Position numbers and translations under genes: made by a program | In this document: piece by piece, positions 34,470 to 41,041 of the stretch | Layout: every line of letters starts with the position of its first letter | Position numbering within the stretch: the stretch's first letter is position 1 | From: SB25 sp050180705 | GTDB lineage: Bacteria > Bacteroidota > Bacteroidia > Bacteroidales > Tenuifilaceae | Reading direction: 5' to 3' | Length of the DNA: 64,000 bases | Assembly: GCA_050180705.1 (NCBI GenBank) | Contig: JBFXDX010000003.1 | Location: 279,000-342,999, forward strand | Notes under the pieces: model-generated | The model's input: the letters and a program-made list of their open reading frames with translations, nothing else | What the model was told of the DNA's origin: nothing | Databases searched by the model: none

Positions 34470-34661
34470 ATGATTATAGTACCAATTAAAGAAGGCGAAA
34501 ATATTGAAAGGGCTCTCAAAAAATTCAAACGTAAATTTGAGAAAACTGGCATTATGAAAGAATTACGTGCACGTCAAGCATTCACAAAGCCTTCAGTTGA
34601 ACGTAGAGAAGAAATTAAGAAAGCCATTTACGTCCAAAATCTTCAACAGACCGAGGAGTAA
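34470..34661 (+). CDS. rpsU: 30S ribosomal protein S21
   Basis: 63 residues with the S21 N-terminus MIIVPIKEGENIERALKKFK and the basic middle KFEKTGIMKELRARQAF. It is a small-subunit protein at the platform near the 3' end of 16S rRNA. In Bacteroidota S21 (with S18 and S6) helps to hide the anti-Shine-Dalgarno sequence, which explains the weak ribosome sites seen in front of most genes here. It has its own promoter and a strong terminator. Confidence 0.95.
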   Translation: MIIVPIKEGENIERALKKFKRKFEKTGIMKELRARQAFTKPSVERREEIKKAIYVQNLQQTEE

Positions 34662-34683
34662 ATTTAACATTCTTTGAATGTGT

Positions 34684-34718
34684 AATCAGGCTTTTTTTGC
34701 CTGATTTTTTTTGTTTTT
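34684..34718 (+). terminator. Terminator of rpsU
   Basis: Perfect 8-bp stem AATCAGGC (34684-34691) with GCCTGATT (34699-34706), a loop of seven T, and a T-rich tail. Confidence 0.85.
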
Positions 34719-34751
34719 CTCAACAAAACAATTATATTGCATTCAAAGAAT

Positions 34752-35630
34752 ATGCTGGTTTTTTTCCTAAAATATATTGAAGTTGAGCGCGGTTACTCTG
34801 CCAACACTCTCCGATCATACGGAGATGATGTTAGGCAGTTTATGGCATTTGCTGGACTTGATCCCGAAAGTTCAGACCTATCTTCAATTACCCATCGGCA
34901 TATCCGAGCATGGATTTCGTCCTTGATATCGCAAGGCGTGAGCCCTCGCAGCGTAAATCGCAAGTTATCATCGTTACGCTCTTTTTTCAAGTTCTTAATT
35001 CGCGAGGGAGTTGTAAAAAATAATCCATTAAGTAAAGTGGTTGCTCCAAAGTTGAGTAAGCGACTGCCCGAGTTTGTGCCAGAATCGGATATGGCAAAGT
35101 TAGATCCTGAAATCTTATTCAGCAATTCATACGAAGGCCAACGCGATCTACTTATTGTGTCGTTGTTCTATTATACTGGAATGCGTTTATCCGAGTTGGT
35201 TGGGCTTACAGTCGATTCGGTTGATCTTGCCTCTGACTCAATTAGGGTAATAGGAAAGGGGCATAAAGAGAGGCTTGTTCCGATTCATCCGGATTTGAAA
35301 CCTTTAATTGGTCAATATCTCGAAAAAAGGGGAGAGGTTAACATTAATAGTTCTACTGTCTTTTTTCTTACAGTTAAAGGTGAACCAGTTTACCAAAAAC
35401 TTGTTTATCGAATAGTGAAGCATTATTTGTCCATGATAACACCATTGCAGAAGCGCAGCCCGCATGTATTGCGTCACACATTTGCTACCCACTTGCTAAA
35501 TCAGGGAGCCGATATTAACGCTATAAAAGAGTTGCTTGGCCATGCCAATTTATCTGCAACACAGGTGTACACTCATAGTACATTCGAGAAATTAAAACGA
35601 AACTATAACCAAGCTCATCCGCGAGCTTAA
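34752..35630 (+). CDS. xerC: Tyrosine recombinase XerC
   Basis: 292 residues from the ATG at 34752. The N-terminal SAM-like core-binding domain (FFLKYIEVERGYSANTLRSYGDDVRQF; VNRKLSSLRSFFKFLIREG) is followed by the catalytic domain. The catalytic set is visible: Arg in YYTGMRLSELVGL, Lys in GKGHKERLVP, His and Arg in SPHVLRHTFATHLL, His in GHANLSATQVYTH, and the nucleophile Tyr within that last motif. It resolves chromosome dimers at dif. Nothing suggests a mobile element; rpsU and hpf flank it as in other Bacteroidota. Confidence 0.9.
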   Translation: MLVFFLKYIEVERGYSANTLRSYGDDVRQFMAFAGLDPESSDLSSITHRHIRAWISSLISQGVSPRSVNRKLSSLRSFFKFLIREGVVKNNPLSKVVAPKLSKRLPEFVPESDMAKLDPEILFSNSYEGQRDLLIVSLFYYTGMRLSELVGLTVDSVDLASDSIRVIGKGHKERLVPIHPDLKPLIGQYLEKRGEVNINSSTVFFLTVKGEPVYQKLVYRIVKHYLSMITPLQKRSPHVLRHTFATHLLNQGADINAIKELLGHANLSATQVYTHSTFEKLKRNYNQAHPRA

Positions 35631-35650
35631 ATTTAAAAGGAGGATTTATT

Positions 35651-35950
35651 ATGAACGTCAAGATTCAATCAATTAAGTTTGATGCAGACAAGAAGTTGAC
35701 CGATTTCGTTGAAAAGAAAGTTAACAAGCTTGAGCGTTATTTTGACAACATTGTAGATGTGGAAGTTTTTTTGCGCTTGGAGAATAGCCAAGACCTCGAA
35801 AACAAGGTGGCTGAAATTCGAATGAAGGTTCCTGGCTCCGATCTTTTTGCGCAGCGACAGTCAAAATCTTTCGAGGAGGCTATAGATGATTCTATAGATG
35901 CACTGAAAACCCAAATTCAAAAACATAAGGATAAGCTGAGAGGTAATTAA
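35651..35950 (+). CDS. Ribosome hibernation-promoting factor, short form (HPF/RaiA family)
   Basis: 99-residue protein of the RaiA/HPF family, recognised from the opening VKIQSIKFDADKKLTDFVEKKVNKLERYF and the acidic FLRLENSQDLENKVAEIRMKVPG strand. Short forms bind the decoding region and silence or dimerise ribosomes in starvation. The C-terminal dimerisation domain of long HPF is absent. It starts 20 bases after xerC with a strong ribosome-site-like AGGAGG 7 bases ahead of the ATG. Confidence 0.9.
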   Translation: MNVKIQSIKFDADKKLTDFVEKKVNKLERYFDNIVDVEVFLRLENSQDLENKVAEIRMKVPGSDLFAQRQSKSFEEAIDDSIDALKTQIQKHKDKLRGN

Positions 35951-35980
35951 TCTCATTGAGAAAATATTAATATATATTTA

Positions 35981-36008
35981 ATAAGCCCTGATTAGGGCTT
36001 ATTTTTAT
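35981..36008 (+). terminator. Terminator after the hibernation factor gene
   Basis: 9-bp stem ATAAGCCCT (35981-35989) with AGGGCTTAT (35994-36002), loop GATT, followed by TTTTATTT. Confidence 0.85.
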
Positions 36009-36174
36009 TTGTTTGAGGATTATTTGCAACAGAATTGAACATTATAGCTATAAATAACTTGTCTCAACTTTATTATTTGAGGCAAAAATTTGATAATTTT
36101 GTTTTTTATAACAATCTCATTTACAAGGCTGCTTTTAAAACATTTAATTTTGTTACGAAAAAAAAGACTTTTTT

Positions 36175-36205
36175 TTTGCTCATATTTAAAATTGTTATAC
36201 ATTTG
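36175..36205 (+). promoter_or_regulatory. Promoter of the tRNA-tuf-ribosomal protein operon
   Basis: -33 TTTG at 36175-36178 preceded by a T-run and -7 TACATTTG at 36198-36205, with exactly 19 bp between them. Expected start near 36211, about 50 bases before tRNA-Thr. This is the best promoter match in the window, together with that of rpsU. Confidence 0.88.
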
Positions 36206-36261
36206 CAATCCGATTTTGAGAGGTAAACGTTCATTGAATCCTTTTAATCTTTGATAACAAT

Positions 36262-36335
36262 GCCGATGTAGCTCAGTTGGCCAGAGCAGCTGATTTGTAA
36301 TCAGCTGGTCGGGGGTTCGAATCCCTCCATCGGCT
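36262..36335 (+). tRNA. tRNA-Thr (anticodon TGT)
   Basis: 74-nt cloverleaf. Acceptor GCCGATG pairs with CATCGGC, the anticodon stem GCTGA/TCAGC encloses TTTGTAA with TGT at the anticodon position, and the T-loop is TTCGAAT. CCA is not encoded. Confidence 0.96.
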
Positions 36336-36355
36336 CAAAGAATAAAAAAAATGTT

Positions 36356-36438
36356 GGGGAGATACCAAAGCGGCCAACTGGGGCAGACTGTAAATCTGCT
36401 GGCGTATGCCTTCGTAGGTTCGAATCCTGCTCTCCCCA
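36356..36438 (+). tRNA. tRNA-Tyr (anticodon GTA)
   Basis: 83-nt class II tRNA with a long variable arm. Acceptor GGGGAGA pairs with TCTCCCC, the anticodon loop holds GTA (CAGACTGTAAATCTG), and the T-loop is TTCGAAT. CCA is not encoded. Confidence 0.96.
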
Positions 36439-36507
36439 CTAAAATAGGCGTTATTGATTTTGCACTACCTTAAACGAAAGTTTGGATGTTTTAATCGGTA
36501 ACTATAA

Positions 36508-36580
36508 GCGGGAGTAGCTCAGTCGGTAGAGCATCAGCCTTCCAAGCTGAGGGTCGCGGGTTCGAGTCTCGTCTCCCGCT
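36508..36580 (+). tRNA. tRNA-Gly (anticodon TCC)
   Basis: 73-nt cloverleaf. Acceptor GCGGGAG pairs with CTCCCGC, the anticodon stem CAGC/GCTG region encloses CTTCCAA with TCC, and the T-loop is TTCGAGT. CCA is not encoded. Confidence 0.95.
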
Positions 36581-36590
36581 CTGCCTATAG

Positions 36591-36662
36591 GCCGATGTAG
36601 CTCAGGGGTAGAGCACTTCCTTGGTAAGGAAGGGGTCGCGAGTTCAATTCTCGCCATTGGCT
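36591..36662 (+). tRNA. tRNA-Thr (anticodon GGT)
   Basis: 72-nt cloverleaf. Acceptor GCCGATG pairs with CATTGGC through one G-U pair, the anticodon stem CTTCC/GGAAG encloses TTGGTAA with GGT, and the T-loop is TTCAATT. It is the second threonine tRNA of the cluster and shares its 5' acceptor strand with the first. Confidence 0.95.
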
Positions 36663-36718
36663 CAATAAATATTGGATATCAAGTTTTTAAATTCTAATTA
36701 AAATTAATACCTGAAGTT

Positions 36719-37906
36719 ATGGCTAAAGAAAAATTTGATAGGTCGAAACCTCACGTGAACATCGGAACCATTGGTCACGTAGACCATGGTAAAACAACTC
36801 TTACTGCAGCAATTACTAAAATTCTTGCTGAAAAGGGTCTTTCTGAATTCCGTTCTTTCGATTCTATCGACAATGCTCCTGAAGAAAAAGAGCGTGGTAT
36901 TACTATTAACACTGCTCACGTTGAGTACTCAACTGCTAACCGTCACTATGCACACGTTGACTGTCCTGGTCACGCTGACTATGTGAAGAATATGGTTACT
37001 GGTGCCGCTCAAATGGATGGTGCTATCATTGTAGTTGCTGCTACTGATGGTCCTATGCCTCAAACTCGTGAGCACATCCTACTTGCTCGTCAGGTAAACG
37101 TTCCTCGTATCGTTGTTTTCCTTAACAAATGCGATATGGTTGACGATGCTGAGATGCTTGACCTTGTAGAAATGGAAGTACGTGAGCTTTTAAGTTTCTA
37201 TCAATTTGATGGTGACAATGCTCCTGTAATCCGTGGTTCTGCTCTAGGTGCTCTTAACGGAGAAGCTCAGTGGGTTGACAAAGTTATGGAGTTAATGGAT
37301 GCTGTTGATACATTTATTCCAATCCCTCCACGTGAAAATGAAAAACCTTTCTTAATGCCAGTTGAGGACGTATTCTCGATTACAGGTCGTGGTACTGTTG
37401 CTACTGGTAGAATTGAGACTGGTGTTATTCACACTAGCGACGAGGTTGAAATCGTTGGTTTAGGTGCTGAGAAAAAGAAATCAGTTGTTACTGGTGTTGA
37501 GATGTTCCGTAAGATTCTTGACCAAGGTGAAGCTGGTGATAACGTAGGTCTACTTCTTCGTGGTGTAGACAAGAACGAGATCAAACGTGGTATGGTTATC
37601 GCAAAACCAGGTTCTATCACTCCTCACACTAAATTCAAAGCTGAGATTTACGTTTTGAAGAAAGAGGAAGGTGGACGTCACACTCCATTCCACAATCACT
37701 ATCGTCCTCAATTCTACTTACGTACACTTGATGTAACTGGAGAGATTGTTCTTCCAGAAGGTGTTGAGATGGTAATGCCAGGTGATAATGTTACTATCAC
37801 AGTAGAACTTATCTACCCTGTAGCTATCAACCAAAATCTACGTTTCGCTATCCGCGAAGGTGGACGTACCGTTGGTGCAGGTCAGGTAGTTGAGATCGTA
37901 GAATAA
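36719..37906 (+). CDS. tuf: Elongation factor Tu
   Basis: GTPase that delivers aminoacyl-tRNA to the ribosome. 395 residues. The P-loop GHVDHGKT is at residues 19-26, with the DCPGH G3 motif, NKCD G4 motif and the GSALGAL region following, then beta-barrel domains 2 and 3 (TGRGTVATGRIETG; HTPFHNHYRPQFY). Codon use is strongly biased to a few codons (CGT, GGT, GTT, CCT), as expected for a very highly expressed gene. It sits between the tRNA cluster and tRNA-Trp/secE, as in other Bacteroidota. Confidence 0.98.
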   Translation: MAKEKFDRSKPHVNIGTIGHVDHGKTTLTAAITKILAEKGLSEFRSFDSIDNAPEEKERGITINTAHVEYSTANRHYAHVDCPGHADYVKNMVTGAAQMDGAIIVVAATDGPMPQTREHILLARQVNVPRIVVFLNKCDMVDDAEMLDLVEMEVRELLSFYQFDGDNAPVIRGSALGALNGEAQWVDKVMELMDAVDTFIPIPPRENEKPFLMPVEDVFSITGRGTVATGRIETGVIHTSDEVEIVGLGAEKKKSVVTGVEMFRKILDQGEAGDNVGLLLRGVDKNEIKRGMVIAKPGSITPHTKFKAEIYVLKKEEGGRHTPFHNHYRPQFYLRTLDVTGEIVLPEGVEMVMPGDNVTITVELIYPVAINQNLRFAIREGGRTVGAGQVVEIVE

Positions 37907-37913
37907 TACAATA

Positions 37914-37946
37914 AAAGGTTGATAGAACCAAACTCTATCAACCTTT
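37914..37946 (+). other. Perfect 13-bp hairpin between tuf and tRNA-Trp
   Basis: Stem AAAGGTTGATAGA (37914-37926) with TCTATCAACCTTT (37934-37946) and a 7-base loop ACCAAAC. No T-tract follows, and tRNA-Trp begins 7 bases later. It could be a processing site (RNase III-like), a 3' end stabiliser for tuf mRNA, or an unusual terminator. Confidence 0.7.
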
Positions 37947-37952
37947 ACATAC

Positions 37953-38025
37953 ACGGGTGTAGCTCAGTTGGTAGAGCATCGGTCTCCAAAACCGAGTGTC
38001 GGGCGTTCGAGTCGCTCCTCCCGTG
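37953..38025 (+). tRNA. tRNA-Trp (anticodon CCA)
   Basis: 73-nt cloverleaf. Anticodon CCA lies in TCGGTCTCCAAAACCGA, the T-arm is GGGCG-TTCGAGT-CGCTC, and the discriminator G is typical of tRNA-Trp. The acceptor ACGGGTG pairs with CTCCCGT except for a T-T mismatch at the sixth pair. The place between tuf and secE is the usual one. Confidence 0.93.
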
Positions 38026-38041
38026 CTAAATCTTGGTTATC

Positions 38042-38233
38042 ATGAAGATATCACAATACTTTCACGAAGTTTACACCGAAATGGTGCAAAAGGTTTCGTG
38101 GCCAACATGGAAAGAACTTCAATCCAGTGCATTAATTGTTATGATTGCTTCCCTATTAATAGCACTGGTGATATTCGTTATGGACATCAGTTTTGAGAAC
38201 ATGATGAAGGTCATTTATCAAATGCTTAACTAA
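38042..38233 (+). CDS. secE: Preprotein translocase subunit SecE
   Basis: 63 residues, the short single-helix SecE form. The amphipathic segment with KVSWPTWKELQSS is the family signature and is followed by one membrane helix (ALIVMIASLLIALVIFVMD). It stabilises SecY in the translocon. The ATG at 38042 is preferred over a GTG-containing extension, 16 bases after tRNA-Trp. nusG follows after 18 bases. Confidence 0.93.
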   Translation: MKISQYFHEVYTEMVQKVSWPTWKELQSSALIVMIASLLIALVIFVMDISFENMMKVIYQMLN

Positions 38234-38251
38234 TAAGCCTCTAGAACAATA

Positions 38252-38800
38252 ATGGAAGAGAATGTAAAGAAATGGTATGTTCTTAGGGCCATTGGGGGGA
38301 AAGAGAAAAAGGTAAAGGAGTATGTTGATAACGAAGTTATTCGTTTGAAACTAGAGGACTTTATCTCACAAGTTCTTATCCCTGCTGAGAAGGTTTACCA
38401 AATTAGAAATGGTAAAAAAATCAGCAAGGAGAGAATTCTTTACCCTGGTTATGTCTTAATAGAAGCGGCATTGGTAGGTGAAATTCCTCATATTTTGAGA
38501 AACATCCCCAACGTTATGGGCTTTTTAGGAGATCCTAGAACAGGAGATCCTATGCCTCTTCGTACATCTGAGGTTAATAGAATCCTTGGAAAGGTTGATG
38601 AGTTGGTCGATAGCGAGGAGGAATTGAATGTTCCTTACTACGTAGGTGAAACAGTTAAGGTAATTGACGGTCCGTTTAATTCCTTCTCTGGTATCATCGA
38701 AGAAGTAAACGAAGAGAAGAAGAAGCTGAAGGTTATGGTGAAAATCTTCGGCCGAAAAACTCCGCTGGAGTTAAGTTTTATGCAAGTAGAAAAGGAGTAA
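38252..38800 (+). CDS. nusG: Transcription termination/antitermination protein NusG
   Basis: 182 residues. The N-terminal NGN domain opens with KKWYVLRAIGGKEKKVKEY and contains the YPGYVLIEA strand and IPNVMGFLGDP. The C-terminal KOW domain is seen in ETVKVIDGPFNSFSGIIEEVNEEKKKLKV. It binds RNA polymerase and links it to Rho or the ribosome. The position between secE and rplK is conserved across bacteria. Confidence 0.97.
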   Translation: MEENVKKWYVLRAIGGKEKKVKEYVDNEVIRLKLEDFISQVLIPAEKVYQIRNGKKISKERILYPGYVLIEAALVGEIPHILRNIPNVMGFLGDPRTGDPMPLRTSEVNRILGKVDELVDSEEELNVPYYVGETVKVIDGPFNSFSGIIEEVNEEKKKLKVMVKIFGRKTPLELSFMQVEKE

Positions 38801-38825
38801 AAAAAAACTAAAGAGCACAAGCATT

Positions 38826-39266
38826 ATGGCTAAGGAAGTTGCTGGATTTATTAAGCTCCAGGTTAAAGGTGGTGCGGCAAACCCATCACCCCCAATTGGT
38901 CCTGCTCTTGGCTCCAAAGGGGTAAACATTATGGAGTTCTGCAAGCAATTCAATGCAAGAACTCAAGCACAAGCAGGTAAGGTATTACCTGTTGTGATAA
39001 CTGTTTACAGCGATAAATCGTTTGATTTTATCGTTAAAACCCCTCCCGTACCAGTACAGTTGCTTGAAGTTACCAAGCTACAAAGTGGTTCGGCTGAGCC
39101 AAACAGGAAAAAAGTTGCCTCAGTAACCTGGGAACAAGTTAGGCAGATTGCCCAAGACAAGATGCCCGATTTGAACTGCTTCACTCTGGAGTCTGCGATG
39201 AAGATGGTAGCAGGTACAGCCCGGAGCATGGGTATTACTGTAACCGGAGAATTTCCGGGTAATTAA
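38826..39266 (+). CDS. rplK: 50S ribosomal protein L11
   Basis: 146 residues. The N-terminal domain has GFIKLQVKGGAANPSPPIGPALGSKGVNIMEFCKQFN split over its conserved Pro-rich loop, and the C-terminal rRNA-binding domain ends in LESAMKMVAGTARSMGITV. It forms the GTPase-associated centre with 23S rRNA. The next gene, rplA, starts 20 bases later. Confidence 0.97.
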   Translation: MAKEVAGFIKLQVKGGAANPSPPIGPALGSKGVNIMEFCKQFNARTQAQAGKVLPVVITVYSDKSFDFIVKTPPVPVQLLEVTKLQSGSAEPNRKKVASVTWEQVRQIAQDKMPDLNCFTLESAMKMVAGTARSMGITVTGEFPGN

Positions 39267-39286
39267 CATTAAACCTCTTTTGCGCA

Positions 39287-39991
39287 ATGACTAAACTGAC
39301 TAAAAACAGGAAGCTTGCTCTGTCGAAAACCGATTCTAACAAGCAATATAAACTTTCTGAAGCAGCAGAACTGTTGAAGGAGATTACTTATACTAAATTC
39401 GATGCATCAGTTGATATTGATGTTCGTTTAGGAGTTGATCCACGTAAAGCCAATCAAATGGTTCGTGGTGTGGTAACACTTCCTCACGGTACCGGAAAAT
39501 CTGTTAGAGTACTAGTACTTTGTACCCCAGATAAAGAAGAAGCTGCGAAACAAGCAGGCGCCGATTATGTAGGTCTTGATGAATATATCGAGAAGATCAA
39601 AGGTGGATGGACTGATGTTGACGTTATTATTACTATGCCTACAGTTATGGCAAAGATTGGCGCACTCGGTCGTATTTTAGGTCCTCGTGGTCTTATGCCT
39701 AATCCAAAAAGCGGCACTGTTACGATGGAAGTTGATAAAGCTGTTAATGAGGTTAAGCAGGGTAAGATTGACTTCAAGGTTGATAAGTTTGGTATTATCC
39801 ATTCATCAATCGGGAAGGTTTCATTCGAGCCTGAGAAAATCGTCGATAACGCTATGGAGTTTATCAACACTATTATTAAGTTGAAACCAACATCGGCTAA
39901 AGGTACTTATGTTAAGAGTATCTATATTTCAACTACGATGAGCCCTGGTTTATCCATAGATACTAAGACAATCTCAGCTGCGAATTTATAA
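39287..39991 (+). CDS. rplA: 50S ribosomal protein L1
   Basis: 234 residues with the L1 signatures VRLGVDPRKANQMVRGVVTLPHGTGK and ALGRILGPRGLMPNPKSGTV. It forms the L1 stalk that moves with the exit-site tRNA. In many bacteria it also binds its own mRNA to limit synthesis of L11 and L1; no such site was identified here. Confidence 0.97.
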   Translation: MTKLTKNRKLALSKTDSNKQYKLSEAAELLKEITYTKFDASVDIDVRLGVDPRKANQMVRGVVTLPHGTGKSVRVLVLCTPDKEEAAKQAGADYVGLDEYIEKIKGGWTDVDVIITMPTVMAKIGALGRILGPRGLMPNPKSGTVTMEVDKAVNEVKQGKIDFKVDKFGIIHSSIGKVSFEPEKIVDNAMEFINTIIKLKPTSAKGTYVKSIYISTTMSPGLSIDTKTISAANL

Positions 39992-40014
39992 CCGTTTCAC
40001 AGACCCAATTTACT

Positions 40015-40539
40015 ATGAGAAGGGAAGATAAAAATTTATTAATTGATAAGCTTACCGAGCAGATTAAACATTATCCGCATTTTTACCTTGCTGATACTTC
40101 TGAATTAAACGCAGAAGTAACAAGCAAACTTAGAAGAGTTTGCTTTGAGAAGGAGGTAAAATTGGTAGTGGTAAAGAATACCCTTCTGAAGAAAGCCTTG
40201 GAACGTAGTGGAAAATCAGATTTTTCTGCAATGTTCGATACTTTAAATGGGGCTACTTCAGTAATGTTTACTGAAACTGGTAATGTACCAGCAAAGCTAA
40301 TCAAGGATTTTCGCAAGGAATTTCCAAAACCCTTACTGAAAGCTGCCTTTGTTGAAGAGTCAATATATGTAGGTGAGAACCAACTAGACGCACTTGCATC
40401 ACTTAAGAGCAAAAATGAACTTATTGCTGATGTTATTGCACTGTTACAATCTCCTGCAAAGAATGTTATCTCTTCATTACAATCGGGCGGAAATATTCTA
40501 TCAGGTGTTGTTAAAACACTATCTGAAAAGGAAAAATAA
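40015..40539 (+). CDS. rplJ: 50S ribosomal protein L10
   Basis: 174 residues. The N-terminal rRNA-binding domain has FYLADTSELNAEVTSKLRR and VVVKNTLLKKALE, and the C-terminal helix that carries L7/L12 dimers follows. It is the base of the ribosomal stalk and the usual autoregulator of the rplJL unit. rplL starts 33 bases later. Confidence 0.95.
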   Translation: MRREDKNLLIDKLTEQIKHYPHFYLADTSELNAEVTSKLRRVCFEKEVKLVVVKNTLLKKALERSGKSDFSAMFDTLNGATSVMFTETGNVPAKLIKDFRKEFPKPLLKAAFVEESIYVGENQLDALASLKSKNELIADVIALLQSPAKNVISSLQSGGNILSGVVKTLSEKEK

Positions 40540-40572
40540 TTTTAGTTTAAAATCAATTTAATACTTAGCAAA

Positions 40573-40947
40573 ATGGCAGATCTTAAAAAATTTGCAGAAG
40601 ACTTGGTAAACTTGTCAGTTAAAGAAGTTAACGAACTTGCCAAGATCCTAAAAGACGAATATGGCATTGAACCTGCTGCAGCTGCTGTAGCTGTTGCTGC
40701 TGCACCTGCTGCTGGCGGTGAAGCTGCTGCTGAAAAGACTTCATTCGATGTTATCTTAAAGTCAGCTGGTGGAGCTAAACTTCAAGTTGTTAAATTAGTA
40801 AAAGAACTTACTGGTTTAGGACTTAAAGAAGCTAAAGACCTTGTAGACGCTGCTCCTAAGGCAGTTAAAGAAGGTGCTTCTAAGGAAGAAGCTGAGTCTC
40901 TAAAAGCACAACTAGAAGAAGCAGGAGCAGAAGTTGAACTTAAATAG
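40573..40947 (+). CDS. rplL: 50S ribosomal protein L7/L12
   Basis: 124 residues. The N-terminal dimerisation part (LKKFAEDLVNLSVKEVNELAKIL), an Ala/Gly-rich hinge (residues ~36-56) and the factor-binding C-terminal domain (FDVILKSAGGAKLQVVKLVKELTGLGLKEAKDLVD) are all clear. The stalk recruits translation factors. A strong hairpin follows before rpoB. Confidence 0.98.
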   Translation: MADLKKFAEDLVNLSVKEVNELAKILKDEYGIEPAAAAVAVAAAPAAGGEAAAEKTSFDVILKSAGGAKLQVVKLVKELTGLGLKEAKDLVDAAPKAVKEGASKEEAESLKAQLEEAGAEVELK

Positions 40948-40969
40948 CACAAGCCTATATTAGGTATAA

Positions 40970-41007
40970 GGTTTAGAATCTATTATTTAGATTCTAAGCC
41001 TTTTTAT
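40970..41007 (+). terminator. Attenuator/terminator between rplL and rpoB
   Basis: 13-bp stem GGTTTAGAATCTA (40970-40982) with TAGATTCTAAGCC (40988-41000), one G-U pair, a 5-base loop TTATT, and a TTTTTATT tail. It has the form of a full intrinsic terminator, but rpoB starts only 35 bases later with no good promoter between, so partial read-through is likely. This would lower polymerase relative to L7/L12 synthesis, the same logic as the attenuator known in E. coli. Confidence 0.85.
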
Positions 41008-41041
41008 TGTTATGTTTTACGGTTCAACAAATTCCATTGCA

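Noticed and set aside
34752..35630. XerC-like gene as integrase of a mobile element
   Set aside because: Its length and motifs fit housekeeping XerC, it lies between rpsU and the hibernation factor gene, and there are no flanking direct repeats or phage genes.
36020..36226. Two small opposite ORFs (62 and 63 residues) before the tRNA cluster
   Set aside because: They come from an AT-rich segment, overlap each other, and contain the tRNA operon promoter.
41012..41041. Earlier rpoB start
   Set aside because: It lies right after the terminator T-tract and adds ten residues not expected in Bacteroidota RpoB, which typically begins MSQN-like.
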